From the NCBI GenBank assembly GCA_947629895.1, contig CANRFP010000001.1, positions 12,197 to 76,196 on the forward strand: a DNA stretch of 64,000 nt, in the 5' to 3' direction. Source of the stretch: an uncultured Clostridia bacterium. Its GTDB lineage: Bacteria > Bacillota_A > Clostridia > Christensenellales > UBA1242. The notes under the pieces were generated by a model that did not search any database, was not told the origin of the DNA, and saw only the letters and a list, made by a program, of their open reading frames with translations. Both the position numbers and the translations under genes were made by a program. The first letter of the stretch is position 1, and every line of letters starts with the position of its first letter. Below, piece by piece: positions 48,492 through 55,220 of the stretch.

Positions 48492-49453
48492 TGAAAAAAA
48501 AGGTTTATTCATCAATAGCGGTTGTTATCACACTTGCACTTTTGTTTGTGCTTAAAATTTTTGTGAGCGACTATTTCTTTGATGCGCTTTTTGGCATTTT
48601 GGCGTGCTATGGCACTTTTGAAATGTCAAAACTGTTAACAAAAATGGGCAGATTTAACTTTCACTTTGTGGCAGTTTTCTTTCCTGTGCTTGTGTTTAGT
48701 ATGAATTTGATTGGCGTTCAAATTGCGGCAAATTCAAACAACTTCTTTTGGATTTTATACACATTTTTAATTGACATTGGCCTTATGCTTTTGGTTGCGC
48801 TTGGACTGTTTTTGTATCAACTGATTTTTAAAAAGAAAACACTAAACGAAATCTCTGTTCGTGATATAAAAAACATTTCCGTTGCAAATTTTGCCTTTAA
48901 AAAGGCTTTGAACACACTTATTGCTTTTGCTTATCCTTCGTTTTTCTTGCTGTTTTTTGTGTTCGTCAACCACTTCAATGTGTTGCCACTCAGAAAATTG
49001 AGCGGGCTGACAAGCGATTTCTCAACTTTTGTGCTTATAACAACTTTCCTAATTCCAATTTTAACAGACACTTTTGCCATGCTGACGGGCTCGCTTATCG
49101 GGGGCAAAAAACTTTGTCCTAAAATAAGCCCAAACAAAACAATTTCGGGCGCTGTGGGAGGAACTTGCTGGTGCGTGCTTTTTTCGGCTTGTTTCTATCT
49201 TATTTGCGGCTGCATTGAAAGTTTTGCACCTTTAATGGAAATATTGCCTATATGGATGTATTTGATTATTGTCTTTTTAGGCTCAATAGTTGCACAACTT
49301 GGCGACATATTTGAAAGTTTCATCAAACGCCGTGCAAATGTTAAGGACAGCGGCAAATTCCTGCCAGGACATGGCGGCTGCCTTGACAGAATTGACAGCC
49401 ACATTTTCGTTGCAACATACATCTTGATTGCTTTCTGGATTTTTGCAATTTAA
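48491..49453 (+). CDS. cdsA: Phosphatidate cytidylyltransferase
   Basis: 320 residues with eight or nine membrane segments. The CdsA signature is at the C-terminus: SPNKTISGAVGG and LGDIFESFIKRRANVKDSGK, continuing FLPGHGGCLDRIDS. Makes CDP-diacylglycerol from phosphatidate and CTP for phospholipid synthesis. The N-terminal half is longer than in E. coli. dxr, which usually follows cdsA in this cluster, is missing; rseP follows directly. Confidence 0.95.
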   Translation: MKKKVYSSIAVVITLALLFVLKIFVSDYFFDALFGILACYGTFEMSKLLTKMGRFNFHFVAVFFPVLVFSMNLIGVQIAANSNNFFWILYTFLIDIGLMLLVALGLFLYQLIFKKKTLNEISVRDIKNISVANFAFKKALNTLIAFAYPSFFLLFFVFVNHFNVLPLRKLSGLTSDFSTFVLITTFLIPILTDTFAMLTGSLIGGKKLCPKISPNKTISGAVGGTCWCVLFSACFYLICGCIESFAPLMEILPIWMYLIIVFLGSIVAQLGDIFESFIKRRANVKDSGKFLPGHGGCLDRIDSHIFVATYILIAFWIFAI

Positions 49454-49484
49454 CAAAAGACCAACACTGCTTTAAAGGATTTTT

Positions 49485-50609
49485 ATGATTGCTTTGTATA
49501 TTTTGCTTGCCATTGTTGTGCTGCTTTTTATGGTGCTTGTTCACGAATTTGGGCATTATGTGGTGGGCAAACTTCTAAAATTTAAAATTACCGAATTTTC
49601 GGTTGGTTTTGGCTTTCCAATCTTTTCCAAAAGAAGCAAGAAAACCGGCGAAAAGTTTTCTTTTCGTATTTTTCCACTTGGGGGATATTGCTCTTTTTAT
49701 GGCGAGGACGATGATGGCGATGCCGCAAATCCTGAGGCATTTAACAATCAAAAACCTTGGAAAAGAATTTTGGTGTTTTTTGCCGGCGTGACTTTCAATT
49801 TTCTCACGGCAATAATTTTTTCTTGGATTTTGCTTTGCACAACGGGCTATGATGTGAAGGAAATTGCACGATATAATCCTGATTATGCAAACAATTTTCA
49901 GGTGGGCGATGTTATCACGCATATAAACGGAACAAAAGTTGATTTTGCTTTTGGCGAAAACTTAATTCCAATGATTGAAAACCAAAAAAGTCAAGCAGAA
50001 AAAGTTTATAAAGAGTATTATGAAACGCATGAAAACTCTTTTGAAGGATTGGAAAACCGAACTTTTTCAATGACTGTTAAAAGAAACGGAAAGAGCCAAA
50101 CCTTTGAGGTTACGCTTTATCCCGACACAATAACCGGAACAGACGGAAAAGTGGTTGTTGTGGCAATGACGGGCTTGGAAAGTGGCAGCAATGAGCCATC
50201 TTGTTTGAAAACGTATGTTTACAACGCTTGGGAGGGCTTTTGCCGTTCTTTTGAGGTGGCGTTTGGCTTTGCATGGGTTGTTTTGAAAAGCCTTTGGATG
50301 CTTATAACTTTCCAAATTCCAATCACGCAAGTTGGGGGAACAATTTCAACTATTGCCGAAATGGCAACGCTCACTTCTCAAAATGCTGCAAACATGTTGG
50401 TTTTCATCCCTCTTATTGCCGCAAACCTAGCCGTGTTTAATATTTTGCCTTTCCCGGCACTTGACGGCTCGCACGTGGTGTTCACTCTCATTGAGTGGAT
50501 TAGGGGAAAACCAATAAACAGAAGGGTGGAAAACGCAATCCACCTTGCCGGAATTTGCATTTTGCTTGGTTTTGTGATTATTGTGGATATATTGCACTTT
50601 GTTTTGTAA
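49485..50609 (+). CDS. rseP: RseP/RasP site-2 intramembrane metalloprotease
   Basis: 374 residues. The zinc motif HEFGH (His20, Glu21, His24) lies in the first membrane segment. One PDZ domain (about 118-230) has ARYNPDYANNFQVGDVITHINGT, and the second catalytic motif is NILPFPALDGSH near the C-terminus. It cleaves anti-sigma factors and signal-peptide remnants inside the membrane. The GFPIFSKRSKKTGEKFSFRI-like strand before GGY matches the family. AAAGGA precedes the ATG. Confidence 0.96.
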   Translation: MIALYILLAIVVLLFMVLVHEFGHYVVGKLLKFKITEFSVGFGFPIFSKRSKKTGEKFSFRIFPLGGYCSFYGEDDDGDAANPEAFNNQKPWKRILVFFAGVTFNFLTAIIFSWILLCTTGYDVKEIARYNPDYANNFQVGDVITHINGTKVDFAFGENLIPMIENQKSQAEKVYKEYYETHENSFEGLENRTFSMTVKRNGKSQTFEVTLYPDTITGTDGKVVVVAMTGLESGSNEPSCLKTYVYNAWEGFCRSFEVAFGFAWVVLKSLWMLITFQIPITQVGGTISTIAEMATLTSQNAANMLVFIPLIAANLAVFNILPFPALDGSHVVFTLIEWIRGKPINRRVENAIHLAGICILLGFVIIVDILHFVL

Positions 50610-50625
50610 TATGTTTTAAAAAATC

Positions 50626-50654
50626 TTGACAAACGGGCGGAATTATATTAGAAT
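50626..50654 (+). promoter_or_regulatory. Leaderless-type promoter of the PolC-like exonuclease
   Basis: TTGACA (50626-50631), exactly 17 bases, TAGAAT (50649-50654), then six bases to the ATG at 50661. Confidence 0.85.
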
Positions 50655-50660
50655 AAAACT

Positions 50661-52187
50661 ATGAATTTTGAGGAAGAGTTTTATTCGTCTTTTGGTGACA
50701 AATACAGGCGCTTATCCCTTAAAAGTGTTGTGGTGAACAGAAAAAACGAAACCGCCACAATAACTTTTTTGTATCCTTCCACAACTGCCGAGATTTCGCC
50801 AGAGGAAAAGAAGGAAATAATTGACTTTTTTAAAGATAGACTTCCCTTTGAAAAACTTGCTTTGAAAGTTAAGTTTATGAAGGTTTATCTGGAAGAAAAA
50901 TTGATTTTAAAAGCCATTGAAACCTTTTTCCTTGAAAGATACAAACTTGTCAGCACATATTTAAAGCCAGAAAACATCAAAATTACAGTGGGCACGATTG
51001 ATGTGGGCGTTGAGATTGAATTGAGTTCGCGCCTTAACAAATTTTTTGTTGAACACAACATCACAAGCGAACTTGCCAAATTTTTGCAAACCAATTTTTT
51101 AACTGAATTTATTGTCACCATAAAAGAAAACAGCCAAATTGTTGACGAAGTGGACATTGAAAATGTTGAAATAAAAACCTCTTTCACTGCTGTTAAAAGA
51201 TATAAAGTTGAAGTTATCAAAGAATTTGTGGGAAAAGATTTTGTTACAAAACCAGAATATCTTTCAACTGTCAGACATCCAAAAGAGGGGGTTATCGTTG
51301 CCGGCTTTGTGAACAAAGTTGAGAGGCGTGATTTCCTCATCAAAAAAGGCAAACGTGAGGGCGAGCAGAAGGCGTATTTCACCTTTGAACTCAGTGACGA
51401 CAAAGGCAAAATTGACTGCATCTATTTTTGCCCTAAAAAATATGAAAAACCTATGTCCGCACTTGAAGATTTTATGTATGTTTTGGCGCAGGGGGATGCC
51501 CGCTTAAACAAAATGGGCAAACTTTGCTTGTATGTTGAAAAGTTGGCATTGGCAAGCAAGATTGAAGAGGAAGAAAAGCCAAAAGAGATGGAATACACAG
51601 GCAAAGTTGTTGAGATTGAAAAACTTTCCGCTTTGGAACAAGACAATATGTTTGGAAATCGCGATAAATACAACCGCAAAATTATGGGCAAACAAATTGT
51701 TGTGTTTGATATTGAAACCACTGGACTAGACGACCAAAGCGACCAAATAATTGAACTTGGGGCGGTTAAAATTGACAATGGAAACATCATTGAAAAATTT
51801 TCAACTTTTGTTAAGCCAACCAAAAGTATTCCGCGCGAGGTGTCAAATTTAACCGGAATAACCAATGCGATGGTGAAAAATGCTCCACCAATTGAATTTG
51901 TTATAAGGGATTTTTATGACTTCACAAGAGGGTGCGTGCTTTCTGGGCATAACATAATCGGCTTTGATATAAAATTCATCAGGCGCGAAGGCGAAAATGT
52001 TGGATTGGATTTTGACAACGACCTTATTGACACTCTGAACGAGGCCAGGGTTGCAAGATTAAAAATTTCCAGATTTAATCTTGGCACAGTTACAAAGGCA
52101 CTTGGAATTTCTTTGGAAGGAGCACATAGAGCGTGGAATGATGCTTTTGCAACCGCGCAGGTGCTTTTGAAACTTAATGAGGCGTAA
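50661..52187 (+). CDS. PolC N-terminus plus proofreading exonuclease, no polymerase domain
   Basis: 508 residues. Residues about 1-200 resemble the PolC N-terminal domains, about 205-320 an OB fold (GVIVAGFVNKVERRDF, KIDCIYF), and 342-508 a DEDDh exonuclease: Asp350/Glu352 (FDIETTG), Asp436 (GFDIKF), His489 and Asp494 (HRAWNDA). PHP, palm, fingers and thumb of PolC are absent and the ORF ends cleanly. It sits exactly where polC lies in Firmicutes, between rseP and rimP. It may work as a separate proofreading subunit for a DnaE-type polymerase. A leaderless promoter drives it. Confidence 0.8.
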   Translation: MNFEEEFYSSFGDKYRRLSLKSVVVNRKNETATITFLYPSTTAEISPEEKKEIIDFFKDRLPFEKLALKVKFMKVYLEEKLILKAIETFFLERYKLVSTYLKPENIKITVGTIDVGVEIELSSRLNKFFVEHNITSELAKFLQTNFLTEFIVTIKENSQIVDEVDIENVEIKTSFTAVKRYKVEVIKEFVGKDFVTKPEYLSTVRHPKEGVIVAGFVNKVERRDFLIKKGKREGEQKAYFTFELSDDKGKIDCIYFCPKKYEKPMSALEDFMYVLAQGDARLNKMGKLCLYVEKLALASKIEEEEKPKEMEYTGKVVEIEKLSALEQDNMFGNRDKYNRKIMGKQIVVFDIETTGLDDQSDQIIELGAVKIDNGNIIEKFSTFVKPTKSIPREVSNLTGITNAMVKNAPPIEFVIRDFYDFTRGCVLSGHNIIGFDIKFIRREGENVGLDFDNDLIDTLNEARVARLKISRFNLGTVTKALGISLEGAHRAWNDAFATAQVLLKLNEA

Positions 52188-52227
52188 CTTACAGGTGCGG
52201 AGATGAGATACTGAAAAAAAATACATA

Positions 52228-52256
52228 TTGACAACGGCAAAAATTTTTGGTATATT
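52228..52256 (+). promoter_or_regulatory. Promoter of the hypothetical gene at 52.3 kb
   Basis: TTGACA, 17 bases, TATATT, with AAAGGAGAG before the ATG at 52285. Confidence 0.85.
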
Positions 52257-52284
52257 TAAGACGATTGAAAAAAGGAGAGATAAG

Positions 52285-52758
52285 ATGGAAAAAGATGTGA
52301 CTGCACAAGTAATATATTGTTCACACGGTGCTAAGGGAAATGTGCCAAAAATGTATCTTACAACAAATACAGAAAGAGGATACCATTTTTCCACAACGCA
52401 ATATTTGCTTATGGATTTGTCGGGAACAAAAATCTTGGAACTTTATGCGGTAAAAAATGTCCAAAATGACAGCATTTTAAATGAATTTTATGAAATCTCA
52501 CAGTGTCTTGAAAAAGGATTTGTGGTTTTGAACCACACTGCTATTACGGATAGGAAAAATGGAAATAGTACTTATGAAAAAGTTGAAATGGATGTTTATG
52601 ACTACTCTGGGAACAGACTGTATAACGAAAAAATTCAATCAATGGGATCTATTTCGCAATCTGGTGAAATTGGGTTTAGGGCAACGGTTGATGATAAATT
52701 CATCGACCAAAAAATTTCAGCATTGTTTGGAGGAAAGAAAGGCGGAGATGGAAAATAA
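52285..52758 (+). CDS. Hypothetical protein (157 aa)
   Basis: No family recognised. The start is the ATG at 52285 behind AAAGGAGAG; the in-frame upstream start lies in the promoter. The protein is a soluble, beta-rich single domain (MDVYDYSGNRLYNEKIQSM) with a Gly/Lys-rich tail. It has its own strong promoter and terminator and is inserted between the truncated polC and rimP, where no gene is usual. Confidence 0.6.
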   Translation: MEKDVTAQVIYCSHGAKGNVPKMYLTTNTERGYHFSTTQYLLMDLSGTKILELYAVKNVQNDSILNEFYEISQCLEKGFVVLNHTAITDRKNGNSTYEKVEMDVYDYSGNRLYNEKIQSMGSISQSGEIGFRATVDDKFIDQKISALFGGKKGGDGK

Positions 52759-52771
52759 TCCGCTTTTTTTT
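52742..52771 (+). terminator. Rho-independent terminator overlapping the stop codon
   Basis: GCGGA (52742-52746) pairs with TCCGC (52759-52763), followed by eight T. The 5' arm lies inside the coding sequence. Confidence 0.75.
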
Positions 52772-52893
52772 GCTTGATAATCAAAAATTTATTTTTACAG
52801 TCCATATGGGGAGCAAAATTTTGAAAAATTGTTGAGAAAAACAATATAAATTCTAAAAATATATAAATTTTTATAAAATATTTTTAAAAATTC

Positions 52894-52922
52894 TTGCTTT
52901 TTAGAAAAAATTGGATTATAAT
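52894..52922 (+). promoter_or_regulatory. Promoter of the rimP-nusA-infB operon
   Basis: TTGCTT, 17 bases, TATAAT, preceded by a strongly A/T-tracted segment (52850-52893) that could act as an UP element. The rest of the 256-base gap shows nothing further except the hairpin that follows. Confidence 0.8.
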
Positions 52923-52938
52923 AACTATATCTTGACAA

Positions 52939-52963
52939 GTAGGAGGCAAATTTTGCCTCCTAC
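52939..52963 (+). promoter_or_regulatory. Perfect 12-bp hairpin in the rimP leader
   Basis: GTAGGAGGCAAA (52939-52950) and TTTGCCTCCTAC (52952-52963) are perfectly complementary with a one-base centre. It starts about 10 nt into the predicted transcript and holds an AGGAGG decoy in its arm. No T run follows, so it is not an intrinsic terminator. It may be a leader control element or an RNA-stabilising 5' hairpin for the nusA operon. Confidence 0.65.
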
Positions 52964-53014
52964 GTTTGTTAAAAAGAGCATTTTTAAGCAAAAAAAACAA
53001 ATAATGGAGGTTTT

Positions 53015-53473
53015 ATGGCAAAAGTAAAACAAATTTGCGAAGAAAAACTCAAAGGCGTTATTGAAGAAATGGGTTTTGAACTTGTTGAAGTGTCCTATGT
53101 TAAGGAAAACAGCGGAATGAGCCTTATTTTCACAATCGACAAAGACGAAGGCGTGACCATTGATGACTGTGAACTTGTAAGCAGGAAAATTGACCCAATT
53201 TTGGATGAGTTAAATCCAACAGATGACGCGCCATACACACTTGTGGTTTCTTCGCGTGGGCTTGACAGACCAATCAAAACGGATCGCGACTTGAAACGCA
53301 CACTTGGAAAGAAGGTTGAACTTACACTTTTTTCAAAACTGAACGGAAAGAAAGAGTTTAGCGGCGAGTTGAAAACTTTTGACGAAAAAACTGTCACTCT
53401 TGTTGAGAACGAAAAAGAATTGGTTTTTGAGCGTGAAAAAATTGCTGTAATGAAACTTGTTATTGAGTTTTAA
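53015..53473 (+). CDS. rimP: Ribosome maturation factor RimP
   Basis: 152 residues. Family features are ELVEVSYVKENSGMSLIFTIDKDEGVTIDDCE, the middle PYTLVVSSRGLDRPIKTDRD and a C-terminal SH3-like part. It helps assemble the 30S subunit. GGAGG precedes the ATG. It heads the conserved rimP-nusA-ylxR-ylxQ-infB-rbfA operon. Confidence 0.96.
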   Translation: MAKVKQICEEKLKGVIEEMGFELVEVSYVKENSGMSLIFTIDKDEGVTIDDCELVSRKIDPILDELNPTDDAPYTLVVSSRGLDRPIKTDRDLKRTLGKKVELTLFSKLNGKKEFSGELKTFDEKTVTLVENEKELVFEREKIAVMKLVIEF

Positions 53474-53490
53474 ATAAAAAGGAGAACAAA

Positions 53491-54669
53491 ATGGTTAATA
53501 AAGATTTTTTTAAGGCACTTGATGATTTGCAAGCAGAAAAGAAAATTGATAAGGATGTGTTTATTCAAACACTTGAAACAGCGCTCACATCTGCATACAA
53601 AAAGATGTATGGTGAGGCTAAATCGGCAATGGTTAAACTTTATCCAGAGCGAAACACAATAAGGATTTATTCCTACAAAACAGTTGTTGATGAAGTTGAG
53701 GACCCAGACAAACAAATTTCTTTGGCTGAGGCAAGAACAATCAAAAAATCCTACAAAGTGGGAGACATGGTTGTTGTGGAGGAAACCACAAAAGATTTTG
53801 GAAGAATTGCGGCGCAAACAGCAAAGCAAGTTGTTATGCAAAAACTTCGTGAAATGGAAAGACAAAATGCTTTGAGCGAACTTTCTGAAAAAGAGGACGA
53901 ACTTTTAACAACAATCGTTAAGCGCGTGGATGGCGATACGGTTTACGTTCAAATTGCAGGCTCAAACACTGAGGGCGTGATGATGAAAAATGACCAAATT
54001 CCAACCGACAAATTCAATGTTGGTGATAGAGTTAAGGTTTATGTTAAAAAGATTAAAGACAGTTTCAGAGGCCCACAAATTCAAGTTTCAAGAAGCAACA
54101 TCGGCTTTGTTAGAAAGTTGTTTGAACTTGAAATTCCTGAGGTTGCAAGCGGCGATGTGAAGATTAAAAACATTGCAAGAGACCCAGGAAATCGCGCAAA
54201 AGTGGCTGTTTTCACAGAAAAACCAAACATCGACCCTGTTGGAACTTGCGTTGGAAATCGTGGCAGCAGAATAAACACAATCATCAACGAACTTAATGGC
54301 GAAAAAATTGACCTTGTTGAATATTCGGATGACCCACTTGAATATATTGCAAGAGCGCTCAGCCCAGCAAAAGTGCTTTCAGTGGAAACAAACGACAGTT
54401 TGAATATGTCTCAGGCGATTGTTCCAGACGACAAATTGTCACTTGCAATCGGTAAAAATGGACAAAATGTTAGGCTTGCTGCAAAACTCACAGGTTGGAA
54501 GATTGATGTTAAGCCAGAAAGCTTCTTGAAACAAAATTCAACATCTTCTCAAACAGAAAACGAAACGGAATATGAACTCACAGAACTTTCAGATGAAACA
54601 TCTTTTGATATGGACGACTTGGAAGAACTTGAACCAATTGACACAGACTTTGACGGACAAGACGAATAA
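53491..54669 (+). CDS. nusA: Transcription termination/antitermination factor NusA
   Basis: 392 residues. In order: an N-terminal polymerase-binding domain, an S1 domain (about 135-200), and two KH domains (VGTCVGNRGSRINTI, and LAIGKNGQNVRLAAKLTGW), then an acidic tail. The C-terminal AR repeats of E. coli NusA are absent, as usual in Firmicutes. AAGGAG site. Second gene of the operon. Confidence 0.97.
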   Translation: MVNKDFFKALDDLQAEKKIDKDVFIQTLETALTSAYKKMYGEAKSAMVKLYPERNTIRIYSYKTVVDEVEDPDKQISLAEARTIKKSYKVGDMVVVEETTKDFGRIAAQTAKQVVMQKLREMERQNALSELSEKEDELLTTIVKRVDGDTVYVQIAGSNTEGVMMKNDQIPTDKFNVGDRVKVYVKKIKDSFRGPQIQVSRSNIGFVRKLFELEIPEVASGDVKIKNIARDPGNRAKVAVFTEKPNIDPVGTCVGNRGSRINTIINELNGEKIDLVEYSDDPLEYIARALSPAKVLSVETNDSLNMSQAIVPDDKLSLAIGKNGQNVRLAAKLTGWKIDVKPESFLKQNSTSSQTENETEYELTELSDETSFDMDDLEELEPIDTDFDGQDE

Positions 54670-54681
54670 AAGGCGAGGGCT

Positions 54682-54945
54682 ATGCAAGGAAAAGAAAAAA
54701 TAAGAATGTGCATTGTGTGTCGTGGGCAAAGCGACAAAAAAACGCTTTTGAGGATTGTTAAAAACAAAGACGGCGAAATTTTTGTGGACAAAACAGGAAA
54801 GGCGAATGGCAGAGGAGCGTATGTTTGCAAAAATAGAGAGTGCTTTGAAAAACTGAAAAAAACAAAGGCGTTAAATCGTGCCTTCAAATGCAATGTGAAA
54901 GATGAGATTTATGAAAGGATAGGTGAGGCAATTGAAGAGTGTTAA
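54682..54945 (+). CDS. ylxR: YlxR family RNA-binding protein
   Basis: 87 residues with the YlxR signature RMCIVCRGQSDKKTLLRIV and GRGAYVCKNRECFE. Small nucleic-acid-binding protein always found between nusA and infB in Firmicutes. Its 3' end overlaps the next gene by 14-23 bases. Confidence 0.93.
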   Translation: MQGKEKIRMCIVCRGQSDKKTLLRIVKNKDGEIFVDKTGKANGRGAYVCKNRECFEKLKKTKALNRAFKCNVKDEIYERIGEAIEEC

Positions 54946-55219
54946 TGGGCTTATTTCCATTGCCAGAAAGGCGGGCTTTTGCATTATTGGGCAAGACAAC
55001 CTTTTGGGCTATGACAAAAAACTTTATTTGCTGCTTTTGGATGAAACAGCGGGCGAAGCATTAAAGAAAAGCATCAACTATCTTTCAAAACAAAAAAACG
55101 CACAACTGATAATCTTGGAAAACTTGGCGGGTGTTTCGGGAATTGACAGGTGCAAGGTGCTTGGCATCAAAAACAAGGCTTTAAGCGAGGAAATCGCAAA
55201 GTTAATAAAAGGAGAATAA
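54923..55219 (+). CDS. ylxQ: YlxQ, L7Ae-like RNA-binding protein
   Basis: 98 residues from GTG 54923; a TTG at 54932 behind AGGTGAGG would give MKSVNGLISIARKAG and is equally plausible. L7Ae/L30e fold with GLISIARKAGFCIIG and LGIKNKALSEEIAKLI. Kink-turn binding protein of unknown target, standard member of the nusA-infB operon. Confidence 0.9.
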   Translation: MRQLKSVNGLISIARKAGFCIIGQDNLLGYDKKLYLLLLDETAGEALKKSINYLSKQKNAQLIILENLAGVSGIDRCKVLGIKNKALSEEIAKLIKGE

Positions 55220-55220
55220 C

